Of a stretch of DNA of 64,000 nt, positions 16,598-25,316 are shown piece after piece (the first letter of the stretch is position 1; every line of letters starts with the position of its first letter). The notes beneath the pieces are model-generated. The model made no database searches. It had not been told where the DNA came from and saw only the letters and a list, made by a program, of their open reading frames with translations. Position numbers and translations under genes: made by a program. Origin of the DNA: CBDCCT01 sp965214995 (GTDB taxonomy: Bacteria; Deinococcota; Deinococci; Deinococcales; Trueperaceae); assembly GCA_965214995.1 (NCBI GenBank), contig CBDCCT010000002.1:5270001-5334000 (forward strand), read 5' to 3'.

Positions 16598-17614
16598 TCA
16601 GCGAAAGGGCACGCCGTAGATGAGGCCGCCATCGTAATACTGCGCGTTGAGACCGCGCGGGATGTCGAAAGGCGTGTCGGGGCCTAAGTTGCGGTCGTAG
16701 ATTTCGCCGTAGTTCCCGACCTGGCTTACCGCCTGCAAAATCGCGTCGGCGGGTAAACCTAAGGCCGACACCGCGTCTCCCTCGACGCCCAAGAGGCGGC
16801 GCACGTTGGGGTCTTGCGACTCGGCGGCCATCTGCTCGGCGTTCTCGGAGGTCACGCCGTACTCCTCGGCGTTGAAAAGCCCGAAAATCACCCACTCCAC
16901 CGCGTCCGTCCAGGCGGCGTCGCCCTGGAGCACGGCGGGGGCCAAGGGCTCTTTGGAGATGGTTTGCTCGAGAATAACGCTCGCGTCGGGTTCACGCAAT
17001 GTGGTGCGGCGGCTCACCAAGCCCGACACGTCGGTGGTGTAGGCGTCGCAGACACCCTCGTCATAGGCGGCGACGGCTTGGTCTGCCGTCTCGAAAATCA
17101 CGGGGTTGTACTGAACGTCCAAGGCCTCCATCACGTCGGCCAGGTTGAGCTCGGTCGTCGTGCCCGACTGCACGCAGATGCTGCGGCCCTCTAAGTCGGT
17201 GAGTTCACCTATACCCGAGTCGCGGCCCACCATGAAGCCCTGCCCGTCGTAAAAGGTCGTGGGCGCGAACTCGAGGCCGACGCTGGAGTCGCGGGTGCTC
17301 GTCCAGGTGGTGTTGCGCGCCAAGACGTCCACCTCGCCGGTTTGCACGGCGGTGAAGCGCTCTTGTGCGCTTAAGGGGCGGAACTCGACCGCGTTCGCAT
17401 CGCCCAACACGGCCGCGGCGATGGCGCGGCAGGTGTCCACGTCGAAACCGCTGTATTCACCCTGCGCGTCCACGTTGCCGAAGCCCGGCACCTGGTTGTT
17501 CACGCCGCAAATGAGCGTCCCGCGCTCCTGAACGGTGTTTAGCAGGCTGTCTTGCGCCAGGACGAGCCCCGACAAGACGAAGCTAGAGAGCGCGATGAGG
17601 AAAAACTTACGCAT
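16598..17614 (-). CDS. aapJ: Amino acid ABC transporter substrate-binding protein (AapJ/BztA type)
   Basis: A secreted periplasmic binding protein of 338 residues with a signal peptide (ALSSFVLSGLVLAQ, cleavage after about residue 20). The body starts TVQERGTLICGVN, then GFDVDTCRAIAAAVLG and TTWTSTRDSS, typical of general L-amino acid binding proteins. AAAGGAG lies ahead of the ATG, and a promoter-like pair is at 17665-17694. It is the first gene of the importer operon. Confidence 0.93.
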   Translation of the reverse strand: MRKFFLIALSSFVLSGLVLAQDSLLNTVQERGTLICGVNNQVPGFGNVDAQGEYSGFDVDTCRAIAAAVLGDANAVEFRPLSAQERFTAVQTGEVDVLARNTTWTSTRDSSVGLEFAPTTFYDGQGFMVGRDSGIGELTDLEGRSICVQSGTTTELNLADVMEALDVQYNPVIFETADQAVAAYDEGVCDAYTTDVSGLVSRRTTLREPDASVILEQTISKEPLAPAVLQGDAAWTDAVEWVIFGLFNAEEYGVTSENAEQMAAESQDPNVRRLLGVEGDAVSALGLPADAILQAVSQVGNYGEIYDRNLGPDTPFDIPRGLNAQYYDGGLIYGVPFR

Positions 17615-17664
17615 ATATACACTCCTTTGACTTTGTAAAACTCGGTTTATTTGTGCCCGCTCTT

Positions 17665-17694
17665 ATGCTACCTTTTTCACAATTGGTTTGTAAA
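17665..17694 (-). promoter_or_regulatory. Candidate promoter of the amino acid ABC operon
   Basis: On the minus strand TTTACA and TAGCAT are separated by 18 bases, about 50 bases ahead of the aapJ start. This is the best sigma-70-like pair in the region. The rest of the 17615-17965 gap holds the leuB promoter and nothing else I can name. Confidence 0.4.
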
Positions 17695-17832
17695 GTCTGG
17701 TGCCGGTTTCCGTTCACGAATGTTTCACCAAGGGGCTGAATTCACCCGGTTATCCTGCACAGCTCTTCCTTTCCAGCAGGGTTTGAATCCAAGCTTGACC
17801 AAACGCAAACGGGTCGGGCGGCTCGAGGCTGC

Positions 17833-17860
17833 TTGACGCGCTTTTAAGTGATGTTACGAA
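17833..17860 (+). promoter_or_regulatory. Candidate leuB promoter
   Basis: TTGACG and TACGAA with 16 bases between, about 105 bases upstream of the leuB ATG. The leader that follows shows no clear T-box or leader peptide. AAAGGAGC just before the ATG is the ribosome binding site. Confidence 0.35.
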
Positions 17861-17965
17861 AAGGGTTGGCGGAAAGAAGATGCGAGCGTACCACTGAGCT
17901 GTTAGTATCTCGGAAAGAGGCGCAACGAACGTTACAGCATTCAACAGCATTCAAAGGAGCACCCC

Positions 17966-19060
17966 ATGCCATCTCAAACGAAAAGAACCTACAACATCGC
18001 CGTTCTACCGGGCGACTTCATCGGTCCCGAGGTCGTCGACGCAGCTTTGAGGGTCTTAGACGCCGTCGCCAACGCTTACGCCCTGAACTTTGAGTACACC
18101 CGCCTTCCCTTCGGCGGCAACGCGCTGGAAAGCCACGGCGTACCGCTCCCTGAAGAAACCAAAGAAGCCTGCGCCGCCTCCGACGCCGTGCTGATGGGCG
18201 CGGCGGGCGGTCCCGTGGGCGACCACCCCTGGAACCGGGTGCCGCGGGAAAAGCGCGTCGAGTCGGGCATTCTGGGCATCCGCAAGCACTTGGGCGTGTT
18301 CGCCAACCTGCGCCCGGTGCGGGTGTTCGGGGGGCTCGAGCACCTCTCACCCCTCAAATCCGAGGTCGCCAAGGGCACCGACCTGCTCATCATCCGCGAG
18401 CTTACGGGCGGCGTCTATTTTGGTAAACCGTCGTTTGTCGAGGCCGACCGGGGACTCTCCACGATGGTTTACGAGCGCGCCGAGGTCGAGCGCATCGCCC
18501 GCGTGGCTTTGGAAGCGGCGCGGGGGCGCGGCGGGGTCCTGACCAACGTGGACAAAGCCAACGTGCTCGACGTGTCGCAGTTCTGGCGCGACGTGGTGGT
18601 GGGCGTGCGCGACGCCGAGTTTAAGGACGTGGGACTCGAGCACCTTTATGTAGACAACGCCGCCATGCAAATCGTCCGCGACCCCAAAGCGTTCAATACA
18701 ATCGTGACGGGCAACCTCTTCGGGGATATCCTGTCGGACTTGGCCGCAGTCATCCCCGGCTCTTTGGGCGTGCTCCCCTCGGCCAGCTTGGGCGGCGCGG
18801 TGGGCCTGTTCGAGCCCGTCCACGGCTCCGCCCCGGACATCGCGGGTAAGGGTATCGCCAACCCCGTCGGGACGATGCTGTCAGCGGCGATGATGCTCCG
18901 GCACGGCCTCAGCGAGGCGGACGCGGCGGACGCGGTCGAGGGAGCAGTGCAGCGGGCGCTATCCGAAGACTCGACGAAGGACTTGGGCGGGAAGAGGGGA
19001 ACGGCGGCTTTTACAAAGGCGGTTGTTGAGGGGCTGTTGACTCCAGCTCGAGCTTTGTAA
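17966..19060 (+). CDS. leuB: 3-Isopropylmalate dehydrogenase
   Basis: Oxidises and decarboxylates 3-isopropylmalate with NAD+ in leucine synthesis. The 364-residue length is right. Seen are the N-terminal LPGDFIGPEVVDAAL, the substrate-binding ELTGGVYFGKP (usual for LeuB rather than isocitrate dehydrogenase), the metal-site VDNAAMQIVRDPKAFNTIVTGN block, quoted only in part here as TGNLFGDILSD, and the NAD-binding HGSAPDIAGKGIANP. No leuCD or leuA is adjacent. The start is the ATG after AAAGGAGC. Confidence 0.95.
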   Translation: MPSQTKRTYNIAVLPGDFIGPEVVDAALRVLDAVANAYALNFEYTRLPFGGNALESHGVPLPEETKEACAASDAVLMGAAGGPVGDHPWNRVPREKRVESGILGIRKHLGVFANLRPVRVFGGLEHLSPLKSEVAKGTDLLIIRELTGGVYFGKPSFVEADRGLSTMVYERAEVERIARVALEAARGRGGVLTNVDKANVLDVSQFWRDVVVGVRDAEFKDVGLEHLYVDNAAMQIVRDPKAFNTIVTGNLFGDILSDLAAVIPGSLGVLPSASLGGAVGLFEPVHGSAPDIAGKGIANPVGTMLSAAMMLRHGLSEADAADAVEGAVQRALSEDSTKDLGGKRGTAAFTKAVVEGLLTPARAL

Positions 19061-19147
19061 GGCGGTTTAGGGTGTAGAGGAGCGGAGGAGGTGGGGAGAC
19101 GTTCTCCTCTACTCCCTACCGCCCTATCCCTCCACTCCCCATCTCTT
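19061..19147. repeat. Low-complexity inverted repeat / terminator after leuB
   Basis: Starting right after the leuB stop, GGCGGT...GGGTGTAGAGGAG pairs with CTCCTCTAC.CCCTACCGCC (19061-19123). The loop word GGAGGAGGTGGGGAG can also pair with the following TCCCTCCACTCCCC. A CTCTTTTT run ends it. It is built from shuffled copies of GGAG/CTCC words and sits between convergent leuB and gatA, so it may terminate both. Confidence 0.55.
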
Positions 19148-19158
19148 TTTCCCTCGAG

Positions 19159-20619
19159 CTAAAACGGTGCGGGGGGCGCAAAGGCGCTGCCGGAGGCGTG
19201 CTCGAGCGCCGCTGCCAAGTCCAGCAACTTTTCGTCCCCCAGCGCGGGCGCGAAAAACTGCACGCCGCAGGGCAAGCCCGCCTCGTCGGTACCGGCGGGC
19301 ACGCTTATGGCGGGAATGCCCACTAGGTTCGCCGAGACCGTGTCGATGTCGTTAAGATACATTGCCAGCGGGTCGGTCGTTTCGCCCAATTTGAACGCCG
19401 TGGTCGGCGTGGTCGGCGACATGAGCAGGTCAAAACTTTCAAAAGCCCGGCTGAAATCGTCGGCGATGAGGCGGCGCACCCGGAGCGCCTTGCCGTAGTA
19501 GGCGTCGTAGTAGCCCGCCGAGAGGGCGTAGGTGCCCATCAGGATGCGGCGGCGCACCTCGGGGCCGAGCGTGGCCCCGCGACTCTTCCGCATCACCTCG
19601 GCCTGCCCCAGCGCGTCGTCGCCCACGCGGGCGCTGTAGGTCATGCCGTCGTAACGCGCCAGGTTGGCGCTCGCCTCGGCGGGCGCGACGAGGTAATAGG
19701 TAGGTATGGCGTAAGACACATACGGGAGCGACGCCTCGCCAAGACGCGCGCCGAGCGCCGTCAGCCTCTCGCGCATTCTTGCGAGCGCCGCCCGGACGCC
19801 CTCGCTGTTGCCCTCGCCGGAGAGTTCGGTGATGAGGCCTATTTTGAGGCCCTCGAGCGTGTCGGGTGTCGCGGACGAGGGATAAACGGGCGCGTCCTCC
19901 AGACTTGTGGCGTCTTTAGAGTCGTGACCGCCCATCGCCGTCATCACGAGCGCCAAGTCTTTGGCGCTGCGGCAGAGCACGCCGACCTGGTCGAGCGAAC
20001 TTGCAAAGGCCACCACCCCGTAGCGCGACAGGCGGCCGTACGTGGGTTTGAAACCCAACAGCCCGCAAAAGCTCGCCGGTTGCCGCACCGAGCCGCCCGT
20101 GTCGGTGCCTAACGCGACGGGCGCGACCCCGGTCGCCACCGCCACCGCCGAGCCGCCCGACGACCCGCCCGGTACGCGGCCCACATCCCAAGGATTTTTA
20201 GCCGGGCCAAACGCGGAGTGTTCATTGGATGAGCCCATGCCGAACTCGTCCAGATTGGCCTTGGCGATGACGACAGCCCCCGCCGCAGAAAGCCGCTCGA
20301 CCACCGTGGCGCTGTAGGGGGGCACGAAATGCTCCAGGCTTTTTGAGCCTGCGGTGGTGCGAAGCCCCTTGGTGAGGATGTTGTCCTTGACCACCACGGG
20401 CACGCCTGCAAGCGGCCCCACGTCCTCCCCCGCGTCGAGCGCCGCGTCGAGCGAACGAGCGCGCTTGACGGCCTCCTCCGCCGCAGTCGTCACCAAGGCG
20501 TTGAGCGCCCCCACCTCCTCCGCGCGCGTTAAGGCGGCGCGCACCACCTCCTCCGCACGCACCCGGCGGGCTCTCACGTCGTCGGCTATCTCATGGGCAA
20601 ATCGGTCCAAAAACGCCAT
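19159..20619 (-). CDS. gatA: Glutamyl-tRNA(Gln)/aspartyl-tRNA(Asn) amidotransferase subunit A
   Basis: The amidase subunit that releases ammonia from glutamine to convert misacylated Glu-tRNA(Gln) or Asp-tRNA(Asn). The Ser-cisSer-Lys triad region is seen: VVVKDNI, then VPGGSSGGSAVAVA and DTGGSVRQPA. The frame is open further upstream, but homology begins at AFLDRFAHEI, so I use the ATG at 20619 (486 residues). A -10-like TATGCT lies 7 bases before it, so the message may be leaderless. gatB and gatC are not nearby. Confidence 0.94.
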   Translation of the reverse strand: MAFLDRFAHEIADDVRARRVRAEEVVRAALTRAEEVGALNALVTTAAEEAVKRARSLDAALDAGEDVGPLAGVPVVVKDNILTKGLRTTAGSKSLEHFVPPYSATVVERLSAAGAVVIAKANLDEFGMGSSNEHSAFGPAKNPWDVGRVPGGSSGGSAVAVATGVAPVALGTDTGGSVRQPASFCGLLGFKPTYGRLSRYGVVAFASSLDQVGVLCRSAKDLALVMTAMGGHDSKDATSLEDAPVYPSSATPDTLEGLKIGLITELSGEGNSEGVRAALARMRERLTALGARLGEASLPYVSYAIPTYYLVAPAEASANLARYDGMTYSARVGDDALGQAEVMRKSRGATLGPEVRRRILMGTYALSAGYYDAYYGKALRVRRLIADDFSRAFESFDLLMSPTTPTTAFKLGETTDPLAMYLNDIDTVSANLVGIPAISVPAGTDEAGLPCGVQFFAPALGDEKLLDLAAALEHASGSAFAPPAPF

Positions 20620-20632
20620 AGCGCGCAGCATA

Positions 20633-21067
20633 CCGCACGGGCTTGGGGGCAACACCGGAGGAAGTTTGGGGCAGAAGTGCCAATAGATTTCCACTGTGTC
20701 GTTGGCCGCGTAGTGAGTTATACAGCTGGAGTAGCCAGAGCAGATTTTTATGACCGGGATGAGGTCGAACTCGAACAAGGAACCGAATTCAAGCAAAAAG
20801 AAACCCTCTTCGCCTTTTTTTGCTCCGTCGGTTCCTCTAAGTTTCTTTAGAAAAATAGAAAGATACGCGCTCGAGCCTCTAGTGGGGAAGAGGGGTTCTT
20901 TGTGAAACATCTGTGTCCGCGTCTATAAAAACCTCCTTTACTGAACTTGAAAAGAACTATAAAACATTTCTCGCACCGAGACTGAGATGTATGTTCTGGC
21001 TGTAAACTGCATAAAGTATTAAGCTGTAAAGTTGGGGCGAATCCACCCTTTCTTCTTATCGCCACCT
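20633..21067. other. AT-richer intergenic region between gatA and the NlpC/P60 gene
   Basis: About 435 bases with lower GC than the surroundings. It lies upstream of gatA and downstream of the peptidase gene, both on the minus strand. A few short open frames occur on either strand, but none has a ribosome binding site, normal codon use or a recognisable motif. I see no tRNA, no CRISPR repeat and no transposon end. Confidence 0.4.
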
Positions 21068-22063
21068 TCAAAACCTAAACACTTTCAGTTCCGGGTGATT
21101 AACAACTTGTGGGCCGAGCACGCGCTTAACGCGTGCCAGCCCCGCCCGCAGCGCCGCACCGTAGGCGCCCACGGCAAAATCGTCAACCGTAACACGCATG
21201 TGGTGGGCATTGGCGTGCAGCAGGCGGGTGCCGCCTAAGGAGATGGCGACGTGGCCCGGGAAGAAGAGGAGGTCGGCGGGTTGCGCCTCCCCCGGCGTCA
21301 CCTCCCGCCCGCACGCCTCCTGCTGGTCGGCGTCGCGGGGCAAGGCGAGACCGTGCGCGGCGTAGACGGTCTGCACCAGGCCTGAGCAGTCGAGCCCCCA
21401 GGCGGTAGTGCCGCCCCAGACATAAGGCGCCTCTAAGAAACGTGTCGCAAAAGCCACCACGGCTTCGGCGGTGGCGGTGGGCGCGGGTTCGTTGAGAGGA
21501 GAGAGGAGGGTGCTGCGCACGAACCCCGCTTCGACGCGCGCCAGCGCCACCCGGCTCCATTCGCCCTCCTCACGCTCCCCGCTAAGTTCAACGTGAAGCG
21601 TTGCGCCGTGGGAGAGTTCAAAGAGGCGCGCGCTCTGCACCTTTGGCGCTTCAAAAACGTGACCTCTGAGGGAAACAACACGGTGAGTCGGCGGGGACAG
21701 GTCTCCGGCTAGAGCGTCGGCGGGCACCCAGCCGAGGTAACCGTCGCGGCGGGTCGCCACGCGGCGGAAGGCACCACAAGTGTCAAAAACGTTCACTCTT
21801 TCACCGTAAAGCGCTTCAGATACCCCTTCGGCGGCGGGCTCGGGGTGACGAAGGAGGAAGGTGCGGGGGGCGGCAATCTTTTGGAGAGTGGGTTCTAAGA
21901 AATGCACCTGTAACAAGAAGCCCTTTTCGGCGGCGTGGGTGCGGAGAGTGGGCTCGAGCCCCGCGTCCGCCGTTCCCTGAAGCTTTCCGTTTGAGAGCGC
22001 GACCTCGCAAAGCGTGGTCCTTTTGTCCTGTACGAGCGTTTCCAGAAATTCAGATGTTTCCAC
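21068..22063 (-). CDS. NlpC/P60 peptidoglycan endopeptidase with SH3-like domains
   Basis: A 331-residue cysteine peptidase of the YkfC type that cuts gamma-D-Glu-diaminopimelate links. The C-terminal catalytic domain has WGLDCSGLVQ (nucleophile Cys), LLFFPGHVAI (His) and LLHANAHHMRV (third catalytic polar residue). Before it lie two SH3-like modules (around residues 75-135 and 140-200; YLGWVPADAL and GFVRSTLL are typical). No signal peptide is seen, so it probably acts in the cytoplasm on recycled muropeptides. Its start overlaps anmK by 14 bases, tying it to the recycling operon. Confidence 0.9.
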   Translation of the reverse strand: METSEFLETLVQDKRTTLCEVALSNGKLQGTADAGLEPTLRTHAAEKGFLLQVHFLEPTLQKIAAPRTFLLRHPEPAAEGVSEALYGERVNVFDTCGAFRRVATRRDGYLGWVPADALAGDLSPPTHRVVSLRGHVFEAPKVQSARLFELSHGATLHVELSGEREEGEWSRVALARVEAGFVRSTLLSPLNEPAPTATAEAVVAFATRFLEAPYVWGGTTAWGLDCSGLVQTVYAAHGLALPRDADQQEACGREVTPGEAQPADLLFFPGHVAISLGGTRLLHANAHHMRVTVDDFAVGAYGAALRAGLARVKRVLGPQVVNHPELKVFRF

Positions 22064-23204
22064 GGTTCCCCCTCGTCAGCCCCGTCAGCTTACCCGCCAC
22101 CACCGCGCGCCGCGCGCCCGTCGCGTGGGGCAGCGTGTTGGGCAGGCCATAAAAGGCGAAATAGCCCATCACCGCAAAGGCCAGGGCCTCGCGGTCTTTG
22201 GCGCGCCAGCCCACCTCCTCAAAGGTTTTGACGGGCACGTCCACACGCTCACGCAACGCCCGCATCAACGTCGGATTAAGCGCACCGCCGCCCGCCACCA
22301 AAATCTCGTCTAAGGGACGCGGGCGCACGAAATCGCGGTAGGCTCGAGCTATCGACTCGGCGGTAAAGGCGGTGAGGGTGGCGAGCACGTCTTCGGGTGA
22401 GTGAGGTTCAGGGAATTCTTCAAACTCGCGCAGCGCGAAAGTTTCGCGGCCCGTCGTTTTGGGGGGCTTTAAGCTCAGATAAGGATGCTCCAAAAGGCGC
22501 GTCAACGTTTCCTCGTCCACCCTACCCCGCGCGGCCAGTTGCCCCCCTTCGTCGTAGTCCAAGCCGAAGTAACGCCTCGCGGCCTCGTCCAGAAGACAGT
22601 TCGCGGGTCCTGTGTCGAAAGCCATCACCCCCGCCGGGTCGCCGTCGGCGGGCAGGTAGGTGAGGTTGGAGATGCCGCCCAAATTGTGAACAGCCCGCGC
22701 GGTGCCCGGTTGCGCGTAAAGCTTCGAATCGCCGAACGCCACCAGCGGCGCGCCCCCGCCCCCAGCGGCCAGGTCCGAGGGGCGAAAGTCCGAGACGACG
22801 GGTGTCCCGCAGCGCTCACTCACAAAGGCCGCCTCGCCGAGTTGCAGCGTGCTTATGGTGCGCCAGCCTCGAGCCTCGTCCACGCGCGGGATGTGGTAGA
22901 CCGTCTGGCCCGACAAGACGACCAAGTCAGCGCGTTCGGTTTGCATCACCTTAGCGGCAACGTCCGCGTAGACCCCGCCCACCTCCGCGTGAAGCTGCGT
23001 GAGCAGCGCCACGTCGGACGCGTCCGGGTGTAAGGCGCGCTCCAACCGCCCACGTAACTCAGGCGGGTACTCGAGAGAGTGGCGCGCCCGCACCTCCCAC
23101 GAAAGGACGCCGTCCCGCTCCTCTAAACGCGCCAGCACCGCGTCCACCCCGTCACACGAGGTGCCGGACATGAGGCCCAAAACGTGCAGCGGGGGCAGAT
23201 TCAC
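22050..23204 (-). CDS. anmK: Anhydro-N-acetylmuramic acid kinase
   Basis: Phosphorylates 1,6-anhydro-MurNAc while opening the ring, giving MurNAc-6-phosphate for MurQ. It starts LGLMSGTSCDGVDAVL, the ATP-binding signature of the family, with later DTGPANCLLDEAAR, an RDGG-like catalytic region near DYDEGG, and LVAGGGALNPTLM. At 384 residues it has the normal length. It overlaps the beta-lactamase-like gene (ATGA) and the NlpC gene, so the three are one operon. Confidence 0.95.
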   Translation of the reverse strand: MNLPPLHVLGLMSGTSCDGVDAVLARLEERDGVLSWEVRARHSLEYPPELRGRLERALHPDASDVALLTQLHAEVGGVYADVAAKVMQTERADLVVLSGQTVYHIPRVDEARGWRTISTLQLGEAAFVSERCGTPVVSDFRPSDLAAGGGGAPLVAFGDSKLYAQPGTARAVHNLGGISNLTYLPADGDPAGVMAFDTGPANCLLDEAARRYFGLDYDEGGQLAARGRVDEETLTRLLEHPYLSLKPPKTTGRETFALREFEEFPEPHSPEDVLATLTAFTAESIARAYRDFVRPRPLDEILVAGGGALNPTLMRALRERVDVPVKTFEEVGWRAKDREALAFAVMGYFAFYGLPNTLPHATGARRAVVAGKLTGLTRGNRGNI

Positions 23205-24265
23205 CCCTCAACCTCCCGCGCCACCGCCTCGTGGAACGCTACCCGCAAGGCGTGGATGTTCCGCCCACCCTCTCTCGAGGGGTGTACCCGGTTGGTCAAC
23301 AAAACCGCGAACCAGCCTCCAACCGGGTCAATCCACAAGCTCGTGCCGGTGAAGCCTGTATGTCCGAATGCCCCTTCACTTGCGTAGCGCCCGGCGCTCG
23401 AGCCCTCACTTTGGAGCATCCACCCCAAACCGCGCCGCTCGCTTCCCGAAGAAAAATGCTCCCGCGAGGCGTCTTGTAACAAACTTTCCGGCCCGAGCCG
23501 GGGGTCCAAGCTCAGCCACGCCTGCGCGTAAGCCGCCAAGTCCGCCGCGGTGCCAAAAAGCCCCGCGTGCCCCGCGACGCCGTCCATCACAAAAGCGTTC
23601 TCGTCGTGGACGACACCCTGCAAGAGCCCGCCCCGCCAGCCGCAGTCTTCGGTGGCGGCGATATGCTCACCCTTTACGGGGCCGTAGCGCGTCTCCGTCA
23701 TGCCCAGGGGGCCGAACACGTGGCGCTGCACGAACACGTCCTGCCGCTCCCCACTCACCCGTTCAATAACAGCGCCCAAGAGGATGAAGCCTAAGTCGCT
23801 GTAGGTGTAGGTGCCTTTCGTGTGCTCGAGCCCAGTTTGCAACACATTGGCGAGCGCCGTTTGGCGTTCCCTGGTGGTTGCAAAAAGCGGCTTCCAGGCC
23901 GGGAGACCCGAGGTGTGCGTCAGGAGTTCTCTAATCGTGGCGTCACCCAGCGAAGGGGTCTGAAACCAGCCCGCGTTGGAAAAAAAGCGTCTGACTTTGT
24001 CTTCTGAACCAATCTCGCCCGCCTCAACGAGTTTAAGAACCGCGGGCAAGGTCGCCACCACCTTGGTGAGCGAGGCCAAGTCATAAACGGTCTCGGGCGT
24101 GACGGGAACGCCGCCTTTTAGACGCGTGACGCCAGCCGCCGCGACGCACGCCGCGTCCTCTCTCGTCCCCACAAAAGCCACGGCACCGGGCACCTCGCGG
24201 GTCGCCACCGCCTTTTCAACCACGGCTCGAGGCGCGTCAAGACCGGTTTCGGTGGGGAGATTCAT
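23201..24265 (-). CDS. Beta-lactamase-family serine hydrolase
   Basis: A 354-residue class C-type fold protein. The S-x-x-K motif is SLTK (DLASLTKVVATL), followed by a YSD-type second motif (YTYSDLGFILLG) and an H-T-G motif (GHTGFTG) near residue 300. No signal peptide is seen. Cytoplasmic members linked to anmK and murQ, such as those in Bacillus-type recycling clusters, act on cell-wall fragments or esters rather than antibiotics; that reading fits here. It is the first gene of the minus-strand recycling operon, divergent from the GntR regulator. Confidence 0.85.
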   Translation of the reverse strand: MNLPTETGLDAPRAVVEKAVATREVPGAVAFVGTREDAACVAAAGVTRLKGGVPVTPETVYDLASLTKVVATLPAVLKLVEAGEIGSEDKVRRFFSNAGWFQTPSLGDATIRELLTHTSGLPAWKPLFATTRERQTALANVLQTGLEHTKGTYTYSDLGFILLGAVIERVSGERQDVFVQRHVFGPLGMTETRYGPVKGEHIAATEDCGWRGGLLQGVVHDENAFVMDGVAGHAGLFGTAADLAAYAQAWLSLDPRLGPESLLQDASREHFSSGSERRGLGWMLQSEGSSAGRYASEGAFGHTGFTGTSLWIDPVGGWFAVLLTNRVHPSREGGRNIHALRVAFHEAVAREVEG

Positions 24266-24294
24266 GTAAAAACCCTAGCACGGTTTGACCTCAA

Positions 24295-24306
24295 TGGTCT
24301 AGAAAT
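24295..24306. promoter_or_regulatory. dre-like half operator in the divergent recycling promoter region
   Basis: TGGTCTAGAAAT matches the left half and centre of the TGGTCTAGACCA word bound by NagR/DasR-type GntR regulators. It lies between the beta-lactamase-like gene and the gntR gene, where a shared operator would be expected. The right half is poor. Confidence 0.35.
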
Positions 24307-24369
24307 GGTACGGTTGCAAAACGTTACAGAACGGGCGTCACACGAGGATACGGGAGACGGGGGGAAATC

Positions 24370-25176
24370 ATGAGCGTGGTACTTATGGAGAAGGTCGCGC
24401 CGCATACCGACAAATTACCTGTCAACAAACTAGTCATCGACGGACTAGCTATCGACAAAACCTTGCCGACTCCGGCCTACCTGCAACTCAACCGGCGGCT
24501 GGGCGACGCGATTCGGGACGGCTCCTTGGCCCCCGGTACGGCGCTTCCTTCTGAGCGCGACCTCGCCGCGGCGCTTAAACTTTCGCGCATGACGGTGCGC
24601 CGCGCGTTTGAGGAGCTCGTCTTGGACCATCTCGTCGAGCAGCGGCAGGGCTCGGGCACGTTCGTGTTGCCGCAGCGGCTCGAGCAGACCATCGACCGCG
24701 TCTTGGGCTTCACCGAGGAGGCGCGTTCGCTGGGCTTTCGCGCGGGCAGCAGACTTTTGGAAGCGCTCCACGTCCCCGCCGACCAGGGCGTGGCCGACGC
24801 GCTCTCGCTGCCCAAGGGCACCTCGGTCTTGCGCCTCACCCGCCTGCGCACCGCCGACGGCGAGCCGCTCGCGCTCCAGACAGCGCACCTCTCACCCCGC
24901 TTCGGGAGCTTTCCGGTGGCGGCCTTGAAGCGCTCGGGCAGCCTCTACCGGACCCTCACCCGGCACTACGGCGTCACCCCCCACCGCGCCCGGCAAACGG
25001 TGAGCGCGCGGCTGCCCGTCAAACACGAGTGCGAACGGCTGAGTATCGGCAAGGACACGCCGCTCCTGGCGCTCGAGCGCACCACCTTCGACACCGAAAA
25101 CCGGCCCTTCGAGTACGTGCGCAGCGCCTACCGGAGCGACAAGTACGGGCTGGCGCTCGAGCTGCGCGCGCCTTAG
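24370..25176 (+). CDS. GntR/HutC-family transcriptional regulator of cell-wall recycling
   Basis: A 268-residue regulator. The N-terminal winged helix (about residues 35-100) has PAYLQLNRRLGDAI, LPSERDLAAALKLSRMTVRRA and QRQGSGTFV, all GntR hallmarks. The C-terminal UTRA ligand domain (about 120-260) has the LRLTRLRTADGEPLALQ and ERTTFDTENRPFEYVRS strands of the NagR group, which sense amino-sugar phosphates. It sits between the anmK operon and murQ and probably controls both; operator-like sites are at 24295 and 25187. Confidence 0.92.
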   Translation: MSVVLMEKVAPHTDKLPVNKLVIDGLAIDKTLPTPAYLQLNRRLGDAIRDGSLAPGTALPSERDLAAALKLSRMTVRRAFEELVLDHLVEQRQGSGTFVLPQRLEQTIDRVLGFTEEARSLGFRAGSRLLEALHVPADQGVADALSLPKGTSVLRLTRLRTADGEPLALQTAHLSPRFGSFPVAALKRSGSLYRTLTRHYGVTPHRARQTVSARLPVKHECERLSIGKDTPLLALERTTFDTENRPFEYVRSAYRSDKYGLALELRAP

Positions 25177-25186
25177 TAGGTACTAT

Positions 25187-25201
25187 CTGGTTTGAGACCA
25201 G
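25187..25201. promoter_or_regulatory. Candidate GntR operator upstream of murQ
   Basis: CTGGT-TTGAG-ACCAG is a perfect inverted repeat that resembles the ACTGGTCTAGACCAGT-type operators of NagR/DasR regulators. It lies 10 bases after the gntR stop and about 115 bases before murQ. A TATAAA at about 25277 could be the -10 element of the murQ promoter. Confidence 0.5.
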
Positions 25202-25316
25202 TTCAGTCTAGGCGTCGCTGTATAGGACACAGTTTAAAGGATGATGCCTGCGCTGATAGACTCAGCACCCTCAGGGTATAAATGAACGCTATACATCCAG
25301 ACGGAAAGAGACGGGC

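Noticed and set aside
17765..17790. TTTGAATCC word suggesting a tRNA T-loop
   Set aside because: No acceptor, D or anticodon stems can be built around it, and no CCA-like end is placed correctly.
19159..20910. GatA with a 97-residue N-terminal extension
   Set aside because: The extension has no homology-like features, is AT-rich, and a -10 box lies just before the ATG at 20619.
20847..21071. 74-residue open frame upstream of gatA on the minus strand
   Set aside because: No ribosome binding site, odd composition and no motif; it reads like non-coding DNA.
23201..24265. Antibiotic-resistance beta-lactamase under BlaR1/BlaI control
   Set aside because: The hydrolase lacks a signal peptide, is operonic with anmK, and has no copy of the BlaI operator upstream; it fits cell-wall recycling better.
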